Source of the DNA: Clostridia bacterium
GTDB lineage: Bacteria; Bacillota; Clostridia; Oscillospirales; CAG-382
Length of the DNA: 64,000 nucleotides
Direction of reading: 5' to 3'
NCBI GenBank assembly: GCA_017399965.1
Contig: JAFQAP010000030.1
Coordinates: 1 to 64,000 of the forward strand
Shown here: positions 15,955-24,518 of the stretch, piece after piece
How positions within the stretch are numbered: the first letter of the stretch is position 1
Layout: each line of letters begins with the position of its first letter
The notes under the pieces: model-generated
What the model saw: the letters and a program-made list of their open reading frames with translations, nothing else
Told to the model about the DNA's origin: nothing
The model's database searches: none
Program-made: the position numbers and the translations under genes

Positions 15955-16296
15955 TTAGAAAAGGAACATAAAGGGAATTGCCATTTCGGACATGCCGAGT
16001 ATACCAAGCAGGAATACGATGTAAACAACGTAGAAGATAGCGTATGCAACACCGACGATAAGAGTTATGAGGTTTATAATAAAACCGATGGTTGCAAGTA
16101 TTTTACCAACCTTTGTGATACCGGTAAGTTCGCCTTGCACTGCCAATTTCTTTGCCTTATTGCGTGCTACAAGTGCAAAAATAAATCCTACTATGGGGAC
16201 AGAAAGCACAAGCGAAAGAAGGCCGAAGACGAATATGCTGGGATCGGAAGGGGCCACTGCAGGTTTTACGGGAGTTGCGTTGTAGTTGTTGTCCAT
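15955..16296 (-). CDS. DUF4190-like small membrane protein
   Basis: 113 residues. A short Pro/Ala/Asn-rich N-terminus is followed by two or three hydrophobic segments (about 22-44 and 62-105) separated by a basic loop (ARNKAKKLAVQG) and GKILATIGF. This 'small-residue TM, basic loop, Gly-rich TM' pattern is that of DUF4190-type proteins, whose function is unknown. A paralog lies directly upstream (16333-16674). ATG 16296 has a GGAGGAT site. Confidence 0.6.
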   Translation of the reverse strand: MDNNYNATPVKPAVAPSDPSIFVFGLLSLVLSVPIVGFIFALVARNKAKKLAVQGELTGITKVGKILATIGFIINLITLIVGVAYAIFYVVYIVFLLGILGMSEMAIPFMFLF

Positions 16297-16332
16297 AATA
16301 AAATATATCCTCCAAAAAATTATTTATAAACT

Positions 16333-16674
16333 TTAGCGGAAAAAGGAAAAAAGATTGCCGAATAACATAAGAACGTAAAACGCAAAAAAAGAATACTGTA
16401 ACGCCACAATGCACAGATAATAGGTCCAAAAGATGCTGTATCCTATTCCCGCGTATATGCCTGACTTAGAGAGAATACTGCCAACCATAACCTTGGTACA
16501 GTTTACACCGTTGTTTTGCGCAAGATATGCTTTAACCTTTTTCTGAGCGATAATCCCCAAAATAATGCCGGGAAGTCCGTAAGAAGAAAGCGCCGCTGCA
16601 ACTATACCCAAAACAAGAACCGTTACGGGAGTAACTGTTTTTTGAGTGCTTTGTTCGGAAACTGTGCCGTTCAT
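16333..16674 (-). CDS. DUF4190-like small membrane protein (paralog)
   Basis: 113 residues, same length and layout as its downstream neighbour: Thr/Val-rich N-terminus, TM segment with GLPGIILGIIAQ, basic linker (KKVKAYLAQNN), then GSILSKSGIYAGIGYSIFW and a final hydrophobic segment. Sequence identity with the neighbour is low, but the order of features is shared, so they are probably an old duplication. A promoter precedes it and both genes are likely one transcript. Function unknown. Confidence 0.6.
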   Translation of the reverse strand: MNGTVSEQSTQKTVTPVTVLVLGIVAAALSSYGLPGIILGIIAQKKVKAYLAQNNGVNCTKVMVGSILSKSGIYAGIGYSIFWTYYLCIVALQYSFFAFYVLMLFGNLFSFFR

Positions 16675-16699
16675 ACATATTCCTCCTCAATTCGATACA

Positions 16700-16728
16700 A
16701 GTATATAATAAACTACTATCTTTTGCAA
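16700..16728 (-). promoter_or_regulatory. sigma-A promoter of the DUF4190-like pair
   Basis: Minus strand: -35 TTGCAA, 17-bp spacer, -10 TATACT, 25 bases before ATG 16674. Confidence 0.65.
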
Positions 16729-16815
16729 TATATTTTTAAAAAAATATGAACAAATATATTAATTACATATTATTCATATTGATTTTTATTTTAATTTATT
16801 GTAATATAGTAAAGA

Positions 16816-17790
16816 TTATGAAGCGAAAAATTCAAAAACCGTTTTTAAATAGCTTTCAAGCTTGGGAGAAGCGCATATAAAAGCGGAATGCTTTGCATCG
16901 GCTATGGTCATAAAACAGCAGCCCAGACGCTTTGCCAGTTTTTTCTGAGGCTTTGGACGTACCACCGTATCCGCGCCGGAGCTGATAACAAGCACCTTTG
17001 CTTTTATCTTGTTAAGATCTTTTGTACGCAGCATTCTTTTACCCACGCTTACCGCTTCGTACATCCAGCGGTTGGTGGATGCGGAAGTCTGGTAGCGTAC
17101 ATCGGAAAGGCGCACGTCCAGATTATGTCTGAAACGGGGATAGCTGGTATCGTGGCTTTTATCAAAAGGATGGTTAGGGTTAAATTCCGAAGCGTATTTA
17201 AACTTTGCCTCCCATCCGTATTTGGCTGCTTGCTGTTTTAACATAAGCTTTAGCACGGTTATGGGGCAATCACTGGTAAAAGGATACACCATAGGCGAAG
17301 AAAGCAGTGCACGTGAAATTCTGTTACCGCAACGCATAAGATAAAGAGTGGTAATACTTCCTCCCATTGAATGAGAGAAAATATTAATATTTTCCGTTCC
17401 GCCTTGTTTTACGACTACTTCTTCTATGAATATTTCAAGATCTTTTACGTAATCTTCAAAGCTGTTTACATGGGCAAGGATATATCCCTCCACCTGTCTG
17501 TCCGAAAGACCGTGACCTCTGTGGTCATAAGTGAACACGTTATATCCTTGGTTTATGAAATACCACGCAAGCTCGGTGTATTTTTTACAGTATTCCGTAA
17601 AGCCGTGAACTATTACGATACTGCCCACGGGATTTTCCACAAGATAATTTCTGTAAAATATATTCAGCCCGTCAAATGACGTGAAAGTGCCTTCCTCGGC
17701 GTGGGAAGACAAAATCTTCTCTATCTCGATAATATGCTGTGAATATTCCTCTTCTTTGATCACTTCTACTTTTTCAGGTGTATAAAGCAT
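16816..17790 (-). CDS. alpha/beta hydrolase (monoglyceride lipase / lysophospholipase-like)
   Basis: 324 residues of the serine aminopeptidase S33/Hydrolase_4 type. The oxyanion region VHGFTEYCKKY is at about 61-71, YDHRGHGLSD at 88-97, the nucleophile elbow SHSMGGS with Ser141, the acid in SSGADTVVRP, and the His in DAKHSAF. This is the pattern of monoacylglycerol lipases and lysophospholipases. No signal peptide is present with the ATG at 17790; the longer frame to 17913 overlaps the divergent gene and is rejected. A short AAAACGG/CCGTTTT hairpin overlaps its leader. Substrate unproven. Confidence 0.85.
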   Translation of the reverse strand: MLYTPEKVEVIKEEEYSQHIIEIEKILSSHAEEGTFTSFDGLNIFYRNYLVENPVGSIVIVHGFTEYCKKYTELAWYFINQGYNVFTYDHRGHGLSDRQVEGYILAHVNSFEDYVKDLEIFIEEVVVKQGGTENINIFSHSMGGSITTLYLMRCGNRISRALLSSPMVYPFTSDCPITVLKLMLKQQAAKYGWEAKFKYASEFNPNHPFDKSHDTSYPRFRHNLDVRLSDVRYQTSASTNRWMYEAVSVGKRMLRTKDLNKIKAKVLVISSGADTVVRPKPQKKLAKRLGCCFMTIADAKHSAFICASPKLESYLKTVFEFFAS

Positions 17791-17851
17791 TGTAAAACGG
17801 CTCCGTTTTGTGTTTTTTAAATTAATAATATTATAAAAGGCGGTGATAATA

Positions 17852-18814
17852 ATGGCAAACAAAACAAAAAGGATCTTCAAAAGAATTTTGCAATATACCG
17901 TTATTATCGCCATTACTTTTTTAATTGTTTCCGCAGGGGCGACAAAAGTTATTTACGATTTTTGCTTTCCCCGCTATGAAAGCCCCGAAACCGTCCTTAA
18001 CGAAGAGCTTGTAAAGCTGAACGAAGAAAGAGCCCAAGCAAGCTTTTATTCAGGCGAAAATCTGCTTGCGGGATATTTATATTCCCCGGCGGATGGGACA
18101 AAAGATAATCTTGTGGTTTTCGTTTTGGGAATGAACGCAGCGGTAAACGATTATCTGTGGCAGATAAAAAGCTTTACGGATAACGGCTACGGCGTGTTTA
18201 TATTCGATCCCACGGGATGCGGAAGCAGCGAAGGAAAAAGTGCTGTAGGTTTTTCCCAGATACTGCTTGACCTGAATGCCGCGCTGGAGCACGCAGAAAA
18301 CGAAGAAAACTTTGGGTTTGAACGCATATTTCTGTTCGGACACAGCAGAGGCGGATACGCGGCTTGCTGTGCTTTGCACTTCGGGCACGATATAACTGCG
18401 GTTGCTTCCGTAAACGGTATAAACAGCGCTATGGAGGGTATTATGATGCCCGCCGCAAAAGTTATAGGAGATATTGCATACACCAATTATCCTCTTTTAT
18501 GGCTGTACCAGGTAAGCCTTTTCGGAACAGAGGCGGTTAATATTTCAGCGGTTCAAGCGCTTGAAGAAAGCAAAATCCCTGCTTTGATAATACATTCCGC
18601 AGAGGATGAAGTTGTACCTGCGGACAGATTTTCTATTATTTCCCGCGTGGAAAGCACGGATTATATTACCGAAATACCCGGTTTTGACACAAAAAACAAG
18701 GATTCCCACACCGGAATACTTTTTGATAACGACGGTAAAGCAAACAAAGAATTGTTTGAAACCGTAATTCATTTTTTTGAAAAAGCTGCTGATGCGGCGG
18801 AAAACGGTGAATAA
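17852..18814 (+). CDS. membrane-anchored alpha/beta hydrolase
   Basis: 320 residues. A hydrophobic N-terminal segment (about 15-34) anchors or exports the protein. The catalytic part has FDPTGCGSSEG, the nucleophile elbow GHSRGGY with Ser165, the acid in HSAEDEVVP and the His in KDSHTG. It resembles the COG1073 dienelactone-hydrolase-like group. ATG 17852 is preferred over the upstream ATG 17843 because of GGCGGTG spacing. The stop overlaps the start of the glycosyltransferase gene (TAATG), suggesting a shared role in cell-envelope glycolipid metabolism; that is an inference. Confidence 0.8.
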   Translation: MANKTKRIFKRILQYTVIIAITFLIVSAGATKVIYDFCFPRYESPETVLNEELVKLNEERAQASFYSGENLLAGYLYSPADGTKDNLVVFVLGMNAAVNDYLWQIKSFTDNGYGVFIFDPTGCGSSEGKSAVGFSQILLDLNAALEHAENEENFGFERIFLFGHSRGGYAACCALHFGHDITAVASVNGINSAMEGIMMPAAKVIGDIAYTNYPLLWLYQVSLFGTEAVNISAVQALEESKIPALIIHSAEDEVVPADRFSIISRVESTDYITEIPGFDTKNKDSHTGILFDNDGKANKELFETVIHFFEKAADAAENGE

Positions 18815-19827
18815 TGAAGGAAATTGTCCTTATTCCGGCTTATAAGCCGGATGAAGAAATGTGCTTCCTTGCAAAGACTCTGCAACAGCAGGGCTTTGAC
18901 ATTTTGATAGTAAATGACGGAAGCGGAGCGGAATACAACGAAATATTTGAATCGGTGTCCCCATACGCAACCGTAATAAGCCATCTGCACAACAAAGGAA
19001 AAGGCAGGGCACTTAAAACGGGTATGGAATACATACGGGATAACTGCCCTGAATGCGAGTTTTTTATAACCGCAGACGCAGACGGACAGCACCGTGCCCA
19101 CGATATCGTGCGCGTGCGGGAAGAACTTAAAAACGGTTCTCCCTTTGTTTTGACGACTCGTCTGCTTGGCAGAAACATACCCAAACGAAGCAAGTTCGGA
19201 AACGATCTTTCAAGAGTAATATATACGCTTTCCACAGGAAGATATTTTAAGGATAATCAATCCGGACTCCGCGGCTTTTCCGCAGAAAATATTGATTGGC
19301 TTTTAAAGGTAAAGGGCGAAAAGTACGATTACGAAATGAATATGCTGTACTACGCTTCAAAGCAGGCTATACCGGTTACCACCCTTGATATTGAAGCGGT
19401 GTATATAGACGGAAACAGGTCCTCCCACTTTAACCCCGTAAAAGACACCGTACGTATTTACAGATTGCTGTTCAGTTCTGCAAAAGCCTCCATTATAACG
19501 GCAATTCTTGCCCAGATAGCTATATTTGTATGTGCACTTGTTACCGACGTTCCCTATGACAGCATTTACGTTGTCACAGCCGGACTGGGTGCCGCAATCA
19601 CCGCCTATGTTATAAACAAATTTTTCATTTTCAATAACGTAGACTTCCGCGATGGCGGCAGGACTATGCTTTTTACCTTTTTCCGCTATATTCTCTACGC
19701 CTTGGGAAGCGCGGTAATAACCTCGTTTTTCCCCTTCGTTCCTTTGTTTATCGCATTTAATTTCTGCGCTTTGCTGGGCTTACCTATACGTTATTTTGCC
19801 CATAAATACATAAGCGCTTTTAACTGA
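18814..19827 (+). CDS. GT2 glycosyltransferase fused to a GtrA-like membrane domain
   Basis: 337 residues. Residues 1-210 form a DPM1-type family 2 glycosyltransferase: VLIPAYKPDE, VNDGSG, the DAD motif at 88-90 (ADADGQH), and DNQSGLRGF. Residues about 220-337 contain four membrane helices of the GtrA type (GLGAAITAYVINKFFIFNN), a family thought to move polyprenyl-linked sugars across the membrane. A single protein may therefore charge a polyprenyl phosphate with a sugar and help flip it. It is translationally coupled to the hydrolase upstream and overlaps the convergent plsX by 8 bases. Confidence 0.88.
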   Translation: MKEIVLIPAYKPDEEMCFLAKTLQQQGFDILIVNDGSGAEYNEIFESVSPYATVISHLHNKGKGRALKTGMEYIRDNCPECEFFITADADGQHRAHDIVRVREELKNGSPFVLTTRLLGRNIPKRSKFGNDLSRVIYTLSTGRYFKDNQSGLRGFSAENIDWLLKVKGEKYDYEMNMLYYASKQAIPVTTLDIEAVYIDGNRSSHFNPVKDTVRIYRLLFSSAKASIITAILAQIAIFVCALVTDVPYDSIYVVTAGLGAAITAYVINKFFIFNNVDFRDGGRTMLFTFFRYILYALGSAVITSFFPFVPLFIAFNFCALLGLPIRYFAHKYISAFN

Positions 19828-20797
19828 GTGCATTTTCCACAGCGGTATCAAAGCCGCTTTCGGAAAGCTTTAACACCTGTTCAATACACGAAACTGCGGT
19901 GCTGCTGTTTGCGGCACCGTGCATTTTTACTACCGTCTTTTTTGTGCCAAGGAAGGTAGCTCCTCCGCGGGAATTAAAATCAAAATTCCTTTCAAGCTCT
20001 TTTGAGACCTTTTCAGCCGATTCGGGAGCAAGGGACGCAAGTATTCTTTTGCTCATTGCGGCTGCTATCTTTCCCGTTGCTTCGGTATCTTTTAAAACTA
20101 TATTGCCGGCGTATCCGTCGCAGGCGAGCACGTCCGCTTTTCCCAAAAGCACGTCGCTTCCCTCAAGGTTACCTGTAAAGTTAAGCCCCGAAGATTCCAA
20201 AAGCGCGTACGCTTCTTTTGTCGCCTTATTTCCCTTTCCCTTTTCTTTTCCGGTGGAAAGCAGAGCTACTCGGGGAGATTCTATACCGTACATACTTTTC
20301 ACAAAAGCGGTGCCCAATTTTGCAAATTCACAAAGATCCTTTGCGGTACAGTCTACGTTGGCTCCGCAATCCACAAGGCAAATATAACTGCCGTCCACAG
20401 CGGGAAGCGCAGAAGACAAAGCGGGACGCTTTAAGCCTTTGACAAGTCCCAGCCTGCATATAGTGCCGATAAGAAGAGCGCCCGTGTTGCCTGCAGATAT
20501 CATACCTGCACATTCGTTATCTCTTAAATATTCCAGTGCAAGCACCATAGAACTGTTATCGCATCCGCCGAAAACGCTCATAGGCGACTGAGAATTGGTT
20601 ATATATTCTTTCGTATTCAGAACGGTATAACGGTCTCGGGATATACTGTTATCCCCCATTATTTTATCGATCTCCTCTTTATCGCCGGAAAACACACAAA
20701 ACACGTCGCTGTGTTCTTTCATACAACGAGCAGAGCCGCAAAGAAGCGGCAACGCTCCGTTATCGCCGCCCAGAGTGTCTATAACTATCTTTTTCAT
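19820..20797 (-). CDS. plsX: phosphate acyltransferase PlsX
   Basis: PlsX interconverts acyl-ACP and acyl-phosphate, the acyl donor for PlsY in phosphatidic acid synthesis. The 325-residue length fits. Motifs include DTLGGDNG, SVFGGCDNSSM, SAGNTGALL, VDCGANVD and DGYAGNIVLK, all typical of the family. The usual MGGD at the N-terminus is LGGD here. It is the last gene of degV-degV-fakA-plsX, which puts the two sources of acyl-phosphate (PlsX from acyl-ACP, FakAB from free fatty acids) under one promoter. The 63-base gap to fakA contains a hairpin. Confidence 0.92.
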   Translation of the reverse strand: MKKIVIDTLGGDNGALPLLCGSARCMKEHSDVFCVFSGDKEEIDKIMGDNSISRDRYTVLNTKEYITNSQSPMSVFGGCDNSSMVLALEYLRDNECAGMISAGNTGALLIGTICRLGLVKGLKRPALSSALPAVDGSYICLVDCGANVDCTAKDLCEFAKLGTAFVKSMYGIESPRVALLSTGKEKGKGNKATKEAYALLESSGLNFTGNLEGSDVLLGKADVLACDGYAGNIVLKDTEATGKIAAAMSKRILASLAPESAEKVSKELERNFDFNSRGGATFLGTKKTVVKMHGAANSSTAVSCIEQVLKLSESGFDTAVENALS

Positions 20798-20823
20798 AAC
20801 TTTATATATCCTTATAAGGTATT

Positions 20824-20850
20824 ACGGGAATGAGCGCATCTCATTCCCGT
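20824..20850. other. strong hairpin between fakA and plsX
   Basis: A perfect 11-bp stem ACGGGAATGAG/CTCATTCCCGT with a CGCAT loop. It is followed by TTTTGTT on the + strand but by no T-run on the minus strand, which is the coding strand of both neighbours. It may act in mRNA processing or partial attenuation. Confidence 0.55.
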
Positions 20851-20860
20851 TTTGTTAAAA

Positions 20861-22486
20861 CTATTCGATTGCAAGAATAAAACTGTATACGTCCTGACCG
20901 CCCCGTACGTATCCGCACTCAATAAGGGGATAATCGGTTTCCAGCATAGCTTTAAGCTGAACAAGCTCGGAATGAGTTACGTCAGCTCCGTAAAAAACGG
21001 TAATGACCTGCTTATCGTCAATATCCTCAAGCTTTTGCAGAATACCGGAAACAGCAGACAGCTTGTTTTGGCAGGCGCAAAGAATATTATCGTCATTCAA
21101 TCCGATATAATCGCCTTTTTTAACATCTATACCGGACATTTTTGTATCCCTTGTAGCCACGGTTACGTATCCCGTGGTAACGTATTGCATACTGTCAAGC
21201 ATACTTTGGGATACTTCCTCCACGGTTTCGAGAGAAAGGTCCATCATAGAAAGGGCGGAATATCCTTCAGCAACAGAGCGGGAAGGAATTACGGTTACCG
21301 AAGCTCCGTCATACATTTCCGCAGCCTGCTTTGCGGTCAAAAATACGTTGGAATTGTTGGGTAAAACTATAATATTTTCCGCATTAAGCTTTTTAAAGGC
21401 TTTAATAAAATCATCTGCGGAGGGATTTTGTGTCTGTCCGCCGTCTACGATAGCGGAAACGCCTATTTCGCTGAAATAGGATTTTATTCCGTCCCCCGAG
21501 CAAGCGGCAACCACAGCGTATTTTACCTTTTCTGCCGCTTCCTTCTGAGTTTCGTTGTGCTGAACGGACATATTTTCTATCTTTACGTTTAAAAATTCAC
21601 CGTATTTAAGTCCCAATTCCAAAACCTTATTGGGTTCAAAGGTATGAATATGTACTTTTACTATTTCCCCGTCGCATACGGAAACGATGGATTCACCGAG
21701 AGCTTCCAAAACAGAAATAAACTCGTTGTGATCGAAGTTTTTTACATCTGTCTTTGAATTCAGAAGCAGTAATATAAACTCGGTGCAGTATCCGTATTCA
21801 AAAACGGAATCCGCATCAAAGGAATTATTTGAAGAAGGGGAAAACACCATTTCGGAAACGCTTACGGTATCTATAATCTCGCCTTTAATTGCAGAAAGCA
21901 TTCCCTCAAAAACGCACAATACCCCTGCTCCGCCGCTGTCGACCACACCCGCTTCCTTCAGCACAGACAAAAGGTTTGGGGTGTTTTCAAGAGAACGGCG
22001 GGTTTCCGCACAAAGATCTTCAAAGCATTCTTCAAAAGAAGCGTACTTTTCGCAGTTTGTGAGAATACGCTTGCCGCCGTCCTTAAGTACGGAAAGCATG
22101 GTTCCTTCAACAGGGTTTAAAACGGATTTATACGCATATTTCACGCCGGATCCAAAAGCCAACGCAAAATCGGAAATATATAGTTCTTTCTTTTCGTCGC
22201 ATCCGAAAGCGAAGCCACGTATAAACTGTGAGAAAATTACTCCCGAATTTCCTCTTGCAGACATAAGTGTGTTTTTGGAAAAGCCTGCCATATATTGGGA
22301 AACGTTTTCGCTTATCTGTGCGGAAAAGCCTCCTTCAAAAGTTTTTGCCATATTTGAACCCGTATCTCCGTCGGGAACGGGAAACACGTTGAGGTTGTTT
22401 ATTACATCTGAATTTAATCTTAAATTTTTAAAGCCGTTTTCCAACAGAAGTCTTATATCGCTTCCGTTAAGTCGGTTTGTCTGCAT
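20861..22486 (-). CDS. fakA: fatty acid kinase catalytic subunit (DAK2 domain, FakA)
   Basis: 541 residues. FakA phosphorylates a fatty acid held by FakB (DegV). The N-terminal DAK2/dihydroxyacetone-kinase-like domain has NNLNVFPVPDGDTGSNM, whose Asp residues hold Mg-ATP, plus SARGNSGVIFSQ and GTMLSVL. The C-terminal DegV-like/FakB-docking region (about 330-541) has CSGDGIKSYF and PNNSNVFLTAKQAAE. Two DegV partners lie immediately upstream, and plsX downstream, giving the complete incorporation route for exogenous fatty acids. Confidence 0.92.
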   Translation of the reverse strand: MQTNRLNGSDIRLLLENGFKNLRLNSDVINNLNVFPVPDGDTGSNMAKTFEGGFSAQISENVSQYMAGFSKNTLMSARGNSGVIFSQFIRGFAFGCDEKKELYISDFALAFGSGVKYAYKSVLNPVEGTMLSVLKDGGKRILTNCEKYASFEECFEDLCAETRRSLENTPNLLSVLKEAGVVDSGGAGVLCVFEGMLSAIKGEIIDTVSVSEMVFSPSSNNSFDADSVFEYGYCTEFILLLLNSKTDVKNFDHNEFISVLEALGESIVSVCDGEIVKVHIHTFEPNKVLELGLKYGEFLNVKIENMSVQHNETQKEAAEKVKYAVVAACSGDGIKSYFSEIGVSAIVDGGQTQNPSADDFIKAFKKLNAENIIVLPNNSNVFLTAKQAAEMYDGASVTVIPSRSVAEGYSALSMMDLSLETVEEVSQSMLDSMQYVTTGYVTVATRDTKMSGIDVKKGDYIGLNDDNILCACQNKLSAVSGILQKLEDIDDKQVITVFYGADVTHSELVQLKAMLETDYPLIECGYVRGGQDVYSFILAIE

Positions 22487-22492
22487 TTTTGT

Positions 22493-23383
22493 CTATTCTT
22501 TCCCTTCGATAGTTACGGGCTTGCCGTAAACGTATGTAATAAGAGTGCCGGGACCAACCGATGCACCCACTATAGGACCTATATTTGTAATGTATACCTG
22601 CTTGAATTTACGAAGTGCCAAAACCTCATCACGAAGCTTTTCAGCTTCTGCCAACGCATCGCCGTGGGAAATGCACAGAACACTGTTTTCCGCATCCTCG
22701 GCTGCCGCCACCGTATCCTTTGCCATTTCTTTGCGGGCATTAACGGCGCCTTTTACCTTTCTGTACGCATAATTATGACCGTTAATATCGGATATAATAA
22801 GCGGTTTTATGCCGAAAACGTTCCCCAAAAACGCGCTTGCGGCAGTAACTCTGCCTGCTCTGCGCAAATACTCAAGGCTGTCCACCGTACCGCATTGGTT
22901 TACTTTAAGTCTGTTTTCTTCCAGCCAGCAAACGATTTCGTCTATACTTTTTCCTTCGTTGCGCATCAGCGCCGCTTTCACTAAAAGCATACCCTGACCC
23001 AAAGAGCTGATAAGCGAATCCACACAGCATATCTTTGCATCCGCGTATTTTTCCGAAAGCTCGGCTGCCACCACGTTTGCCAGCCCCACCGAACCGGAAA
23101 GTCCCGAGGAGCAAGATACGTAAAGTATGTCCTTTCCCTGCTCCAGCCAATAAGTAAACACGTTCACAAACTCTTCACGGGGGACCTGGGTGGTTTTTAC
23201 GATTACGCCGTTACGCATAAGATCGTAAAACTCTTTTGGTGAATATTCCTCCCAATCAAGCGATGCGGCGTGCTCTTCGCCGTTTGCAACGAAATTCATT
23301 TTAAGATATTCAATATTGTATTTGCTGCGTATCTCTGAAGGCAGATCGCAGGTGGAATCTCCGATAATTACAAAATCTCTCAT
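22493..23383 (-). CDS. DegV family fatty-acid-binding protein (FakB-like, 1)
   Basis: 296 residues. The N-terminal GDSTCDLPSEI motif and KTTQVPREEF (Thr-Ser/Thr-Gln region) followed by SSGLSGSVGLA are FakB hallmarks that hold the fatty acid carboxylate. The second domain has the RRAGRVTAASAFLGN segment and a C-terminal GPIVGASVGPGTL motif. It presents a fatty acid to FakA, encoded 6 bases downstream. Its specificity (saturated or unsaturated chain) cannot be read with confidence. Confidence 0.9.
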   Translation of the reverse strand: MRDFVIIGDSTCDLPSEIRSKYNIEYLKMNFVANGEEHAASLDWEEYSPKEFYDLMRNGVIVKTTQVPREEFVNVFTYWLEQGKDILYVSCSSGLSGSVGLANVVAAELSEKYADAKICCVDSLISSLGQGMLLVKAALMRNEGKSIDEIVCWLEENRLKVNQCGTVDSLEYLRRAGRVTAASAFLGNVFGIKPLIISDINGHNYAYRKVKGAVNARKEMAKDTVAAAEDAENSVLCISHGDALAEAEKLRDEVLALRKFKQVYITNIGPIVGASVGPGTLITYVYGKPVTIEGKE

Positions 23384-23404
23384 AATACACCGATAAATAC
23401 GTTA

Positions 23405-24337
23405 TTATTTACCCGAAATTCTTTGCATTATTTCCTTTTCTTCGGCAAGTCCTTCGGAAATGGGCTTTCCGAGATAGAATGCTGCGCACAGACCGGGACC
23501 GATAGAAGGACCGCAAGCCATACCTACGTGTGTGATGATAACTTCTTTGGGAGCTATCTCGGTGCGTATCATATCAGCCAGCATTTCCGCCGCAGCGAGA
23601 CGGTTTGAATGGGCAACAAAAACTATATTGTTTTCAGGCTCCGCAATAGTTTCCTTCATATACTTGACAGTAGCGTCAAGAGCGGTGCGCTTGCCTTTAA
23701 ATTTAACGATAACTTCTGCAAGACCCTTGGAATTGAAATCTGCCATAGGATTAACACCTACAAGCGTTCCGAACAATGCCTTAAAATTGGAAATTCTGCC
23801 TGTTTTTACAAGGAAGAACAGATCGTCCATAGGTCCCATCTGGTGAACACAACCGCGGATATTATTGATATAATCTGCAGTTTCTTCTATTGTCGCGCCC
23901 TCGTCACGCTTTTGTGCCGCCAAAACGGTGAGAAGCGCCATAGAGGTTGAATAACGAAGAGAATCCACACAAATTATCTTTCTGCCGGGATATTTTTTCA
24001 TAAGATCCTCGGCAATTCGCATACAAAGGCTATAGGTGCCTGAAAGTGCGGAAGAAATGGATATGCTCAATATATCCTTTCCCTGCTTAAGATACTTTTC
24101 GTATACCTCGTAGCCCTCTTGCTCGGTAAAAGTAGACGTTTTGTATAAAACATTTCTGCCGCTCATGGATTTATAAAATTCCTCGGGTGAAATTATACCC
24201 CAATCCAGATCGGCGTTTTCCGTATGTCCATCGGGAAAATATACTGTGCCGTGAAGATAATCGGGAATATCAAAGCGTTCTCTCAGCTCTGCGGGAAGAT
24301 CACAAGCGCTATCGGGAATAATTACAAAATCGTTCAT
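23405..24337 (-). CDS. DegV family fatty-acid-binding protein (FakB-like, 2)
   Basis: 310 residues, paralog of the next gene: PDSACDLPAEL, KTSTFTEQEGY, ISSALSGTYSLC, KTGRISNFKALFGT and GMACGPSIGPGL. First gene of the fak-plsX unit. ATG 24337 is preferred; the longer in-frame reading to 24490 would run through the promoter at 24377-24405. Having two FakB proteins for one FakA is common in Firmicutes and usually means different chain preferences. Confidence 0.9.
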   Translation of the reverse strand: MNDFVIIPDSACDLPAELRERFDIPDYLHGTVYFPDGHTENADLDWGIISPEEFYKSMSGRNVLYKTSTFTEQEGYEVYEKYLKQGKDILSISISSALSGTYSLCMRIAEDLMKKYPGRKIICVDSLRYSTSMALLTVLAAQKRDEGATIEETADYINNIRGCVHQMGPMDDLFFLVKTGRISNFKALFGTLVGVNPMADFNSKGLAEVIVKFKGKRTALDATVKYMKETIAEPENNIVFVAHSNRLAAAEMLADMIRTEIAPKEVIITHVGMACGPSIGPGLCAAFYLGKPISEGLAEEKEIMQRISGK

Positions 24338-24376
24338 TGCAGCTTTACCTTTCAATAAAAAATTTTTATCGGTGCG

Positions 24377-24405
24377 ATTATAACACAAAATAATTGTTTT
24401 TTCAA
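24377..24405 (-). promoter_or_regulatory. sigma-A promoter of degV-degV-fakA-plsX
   Basis: Minus strand: -35 TTGAAA, 17-bp spacer, -10 TATAAT, about 40 bases before ATG 24337. No FapR-type inverted repeat was recognised with confidence. Confidence 0.82.
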
Positions 24406-24434
24406 CAAAAAAATAGTTTTTACAAAAATTTATA

Positions 24435-24463
24435 TTGGAAAATTTAAAATTATGTGGTATAAT
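24435..24463 (+). promoter_or_regulatory. extended -10 promoter of the alpha/beta hydrolase gene
   Basis: -35 TTGGAA, 17-bp spacer ending in TGTGG, -10 TATAAT (TRTGn extended -10). Confidence 0.8.
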
Positions 24464-24518
24464 TGCTTTGCGCTGTATTTGACAGTTCAAATATAATCCG
24501 CGCTGTGGAGGAAAAACT

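Noticed and set aside
24478-24500. TTGACA followed by TATAAT before the Cys-type hydrolase gene
   Set aside because: The spacer is far too short for a sigma-A promoter; the site at 24435-24463 has correct spacing.
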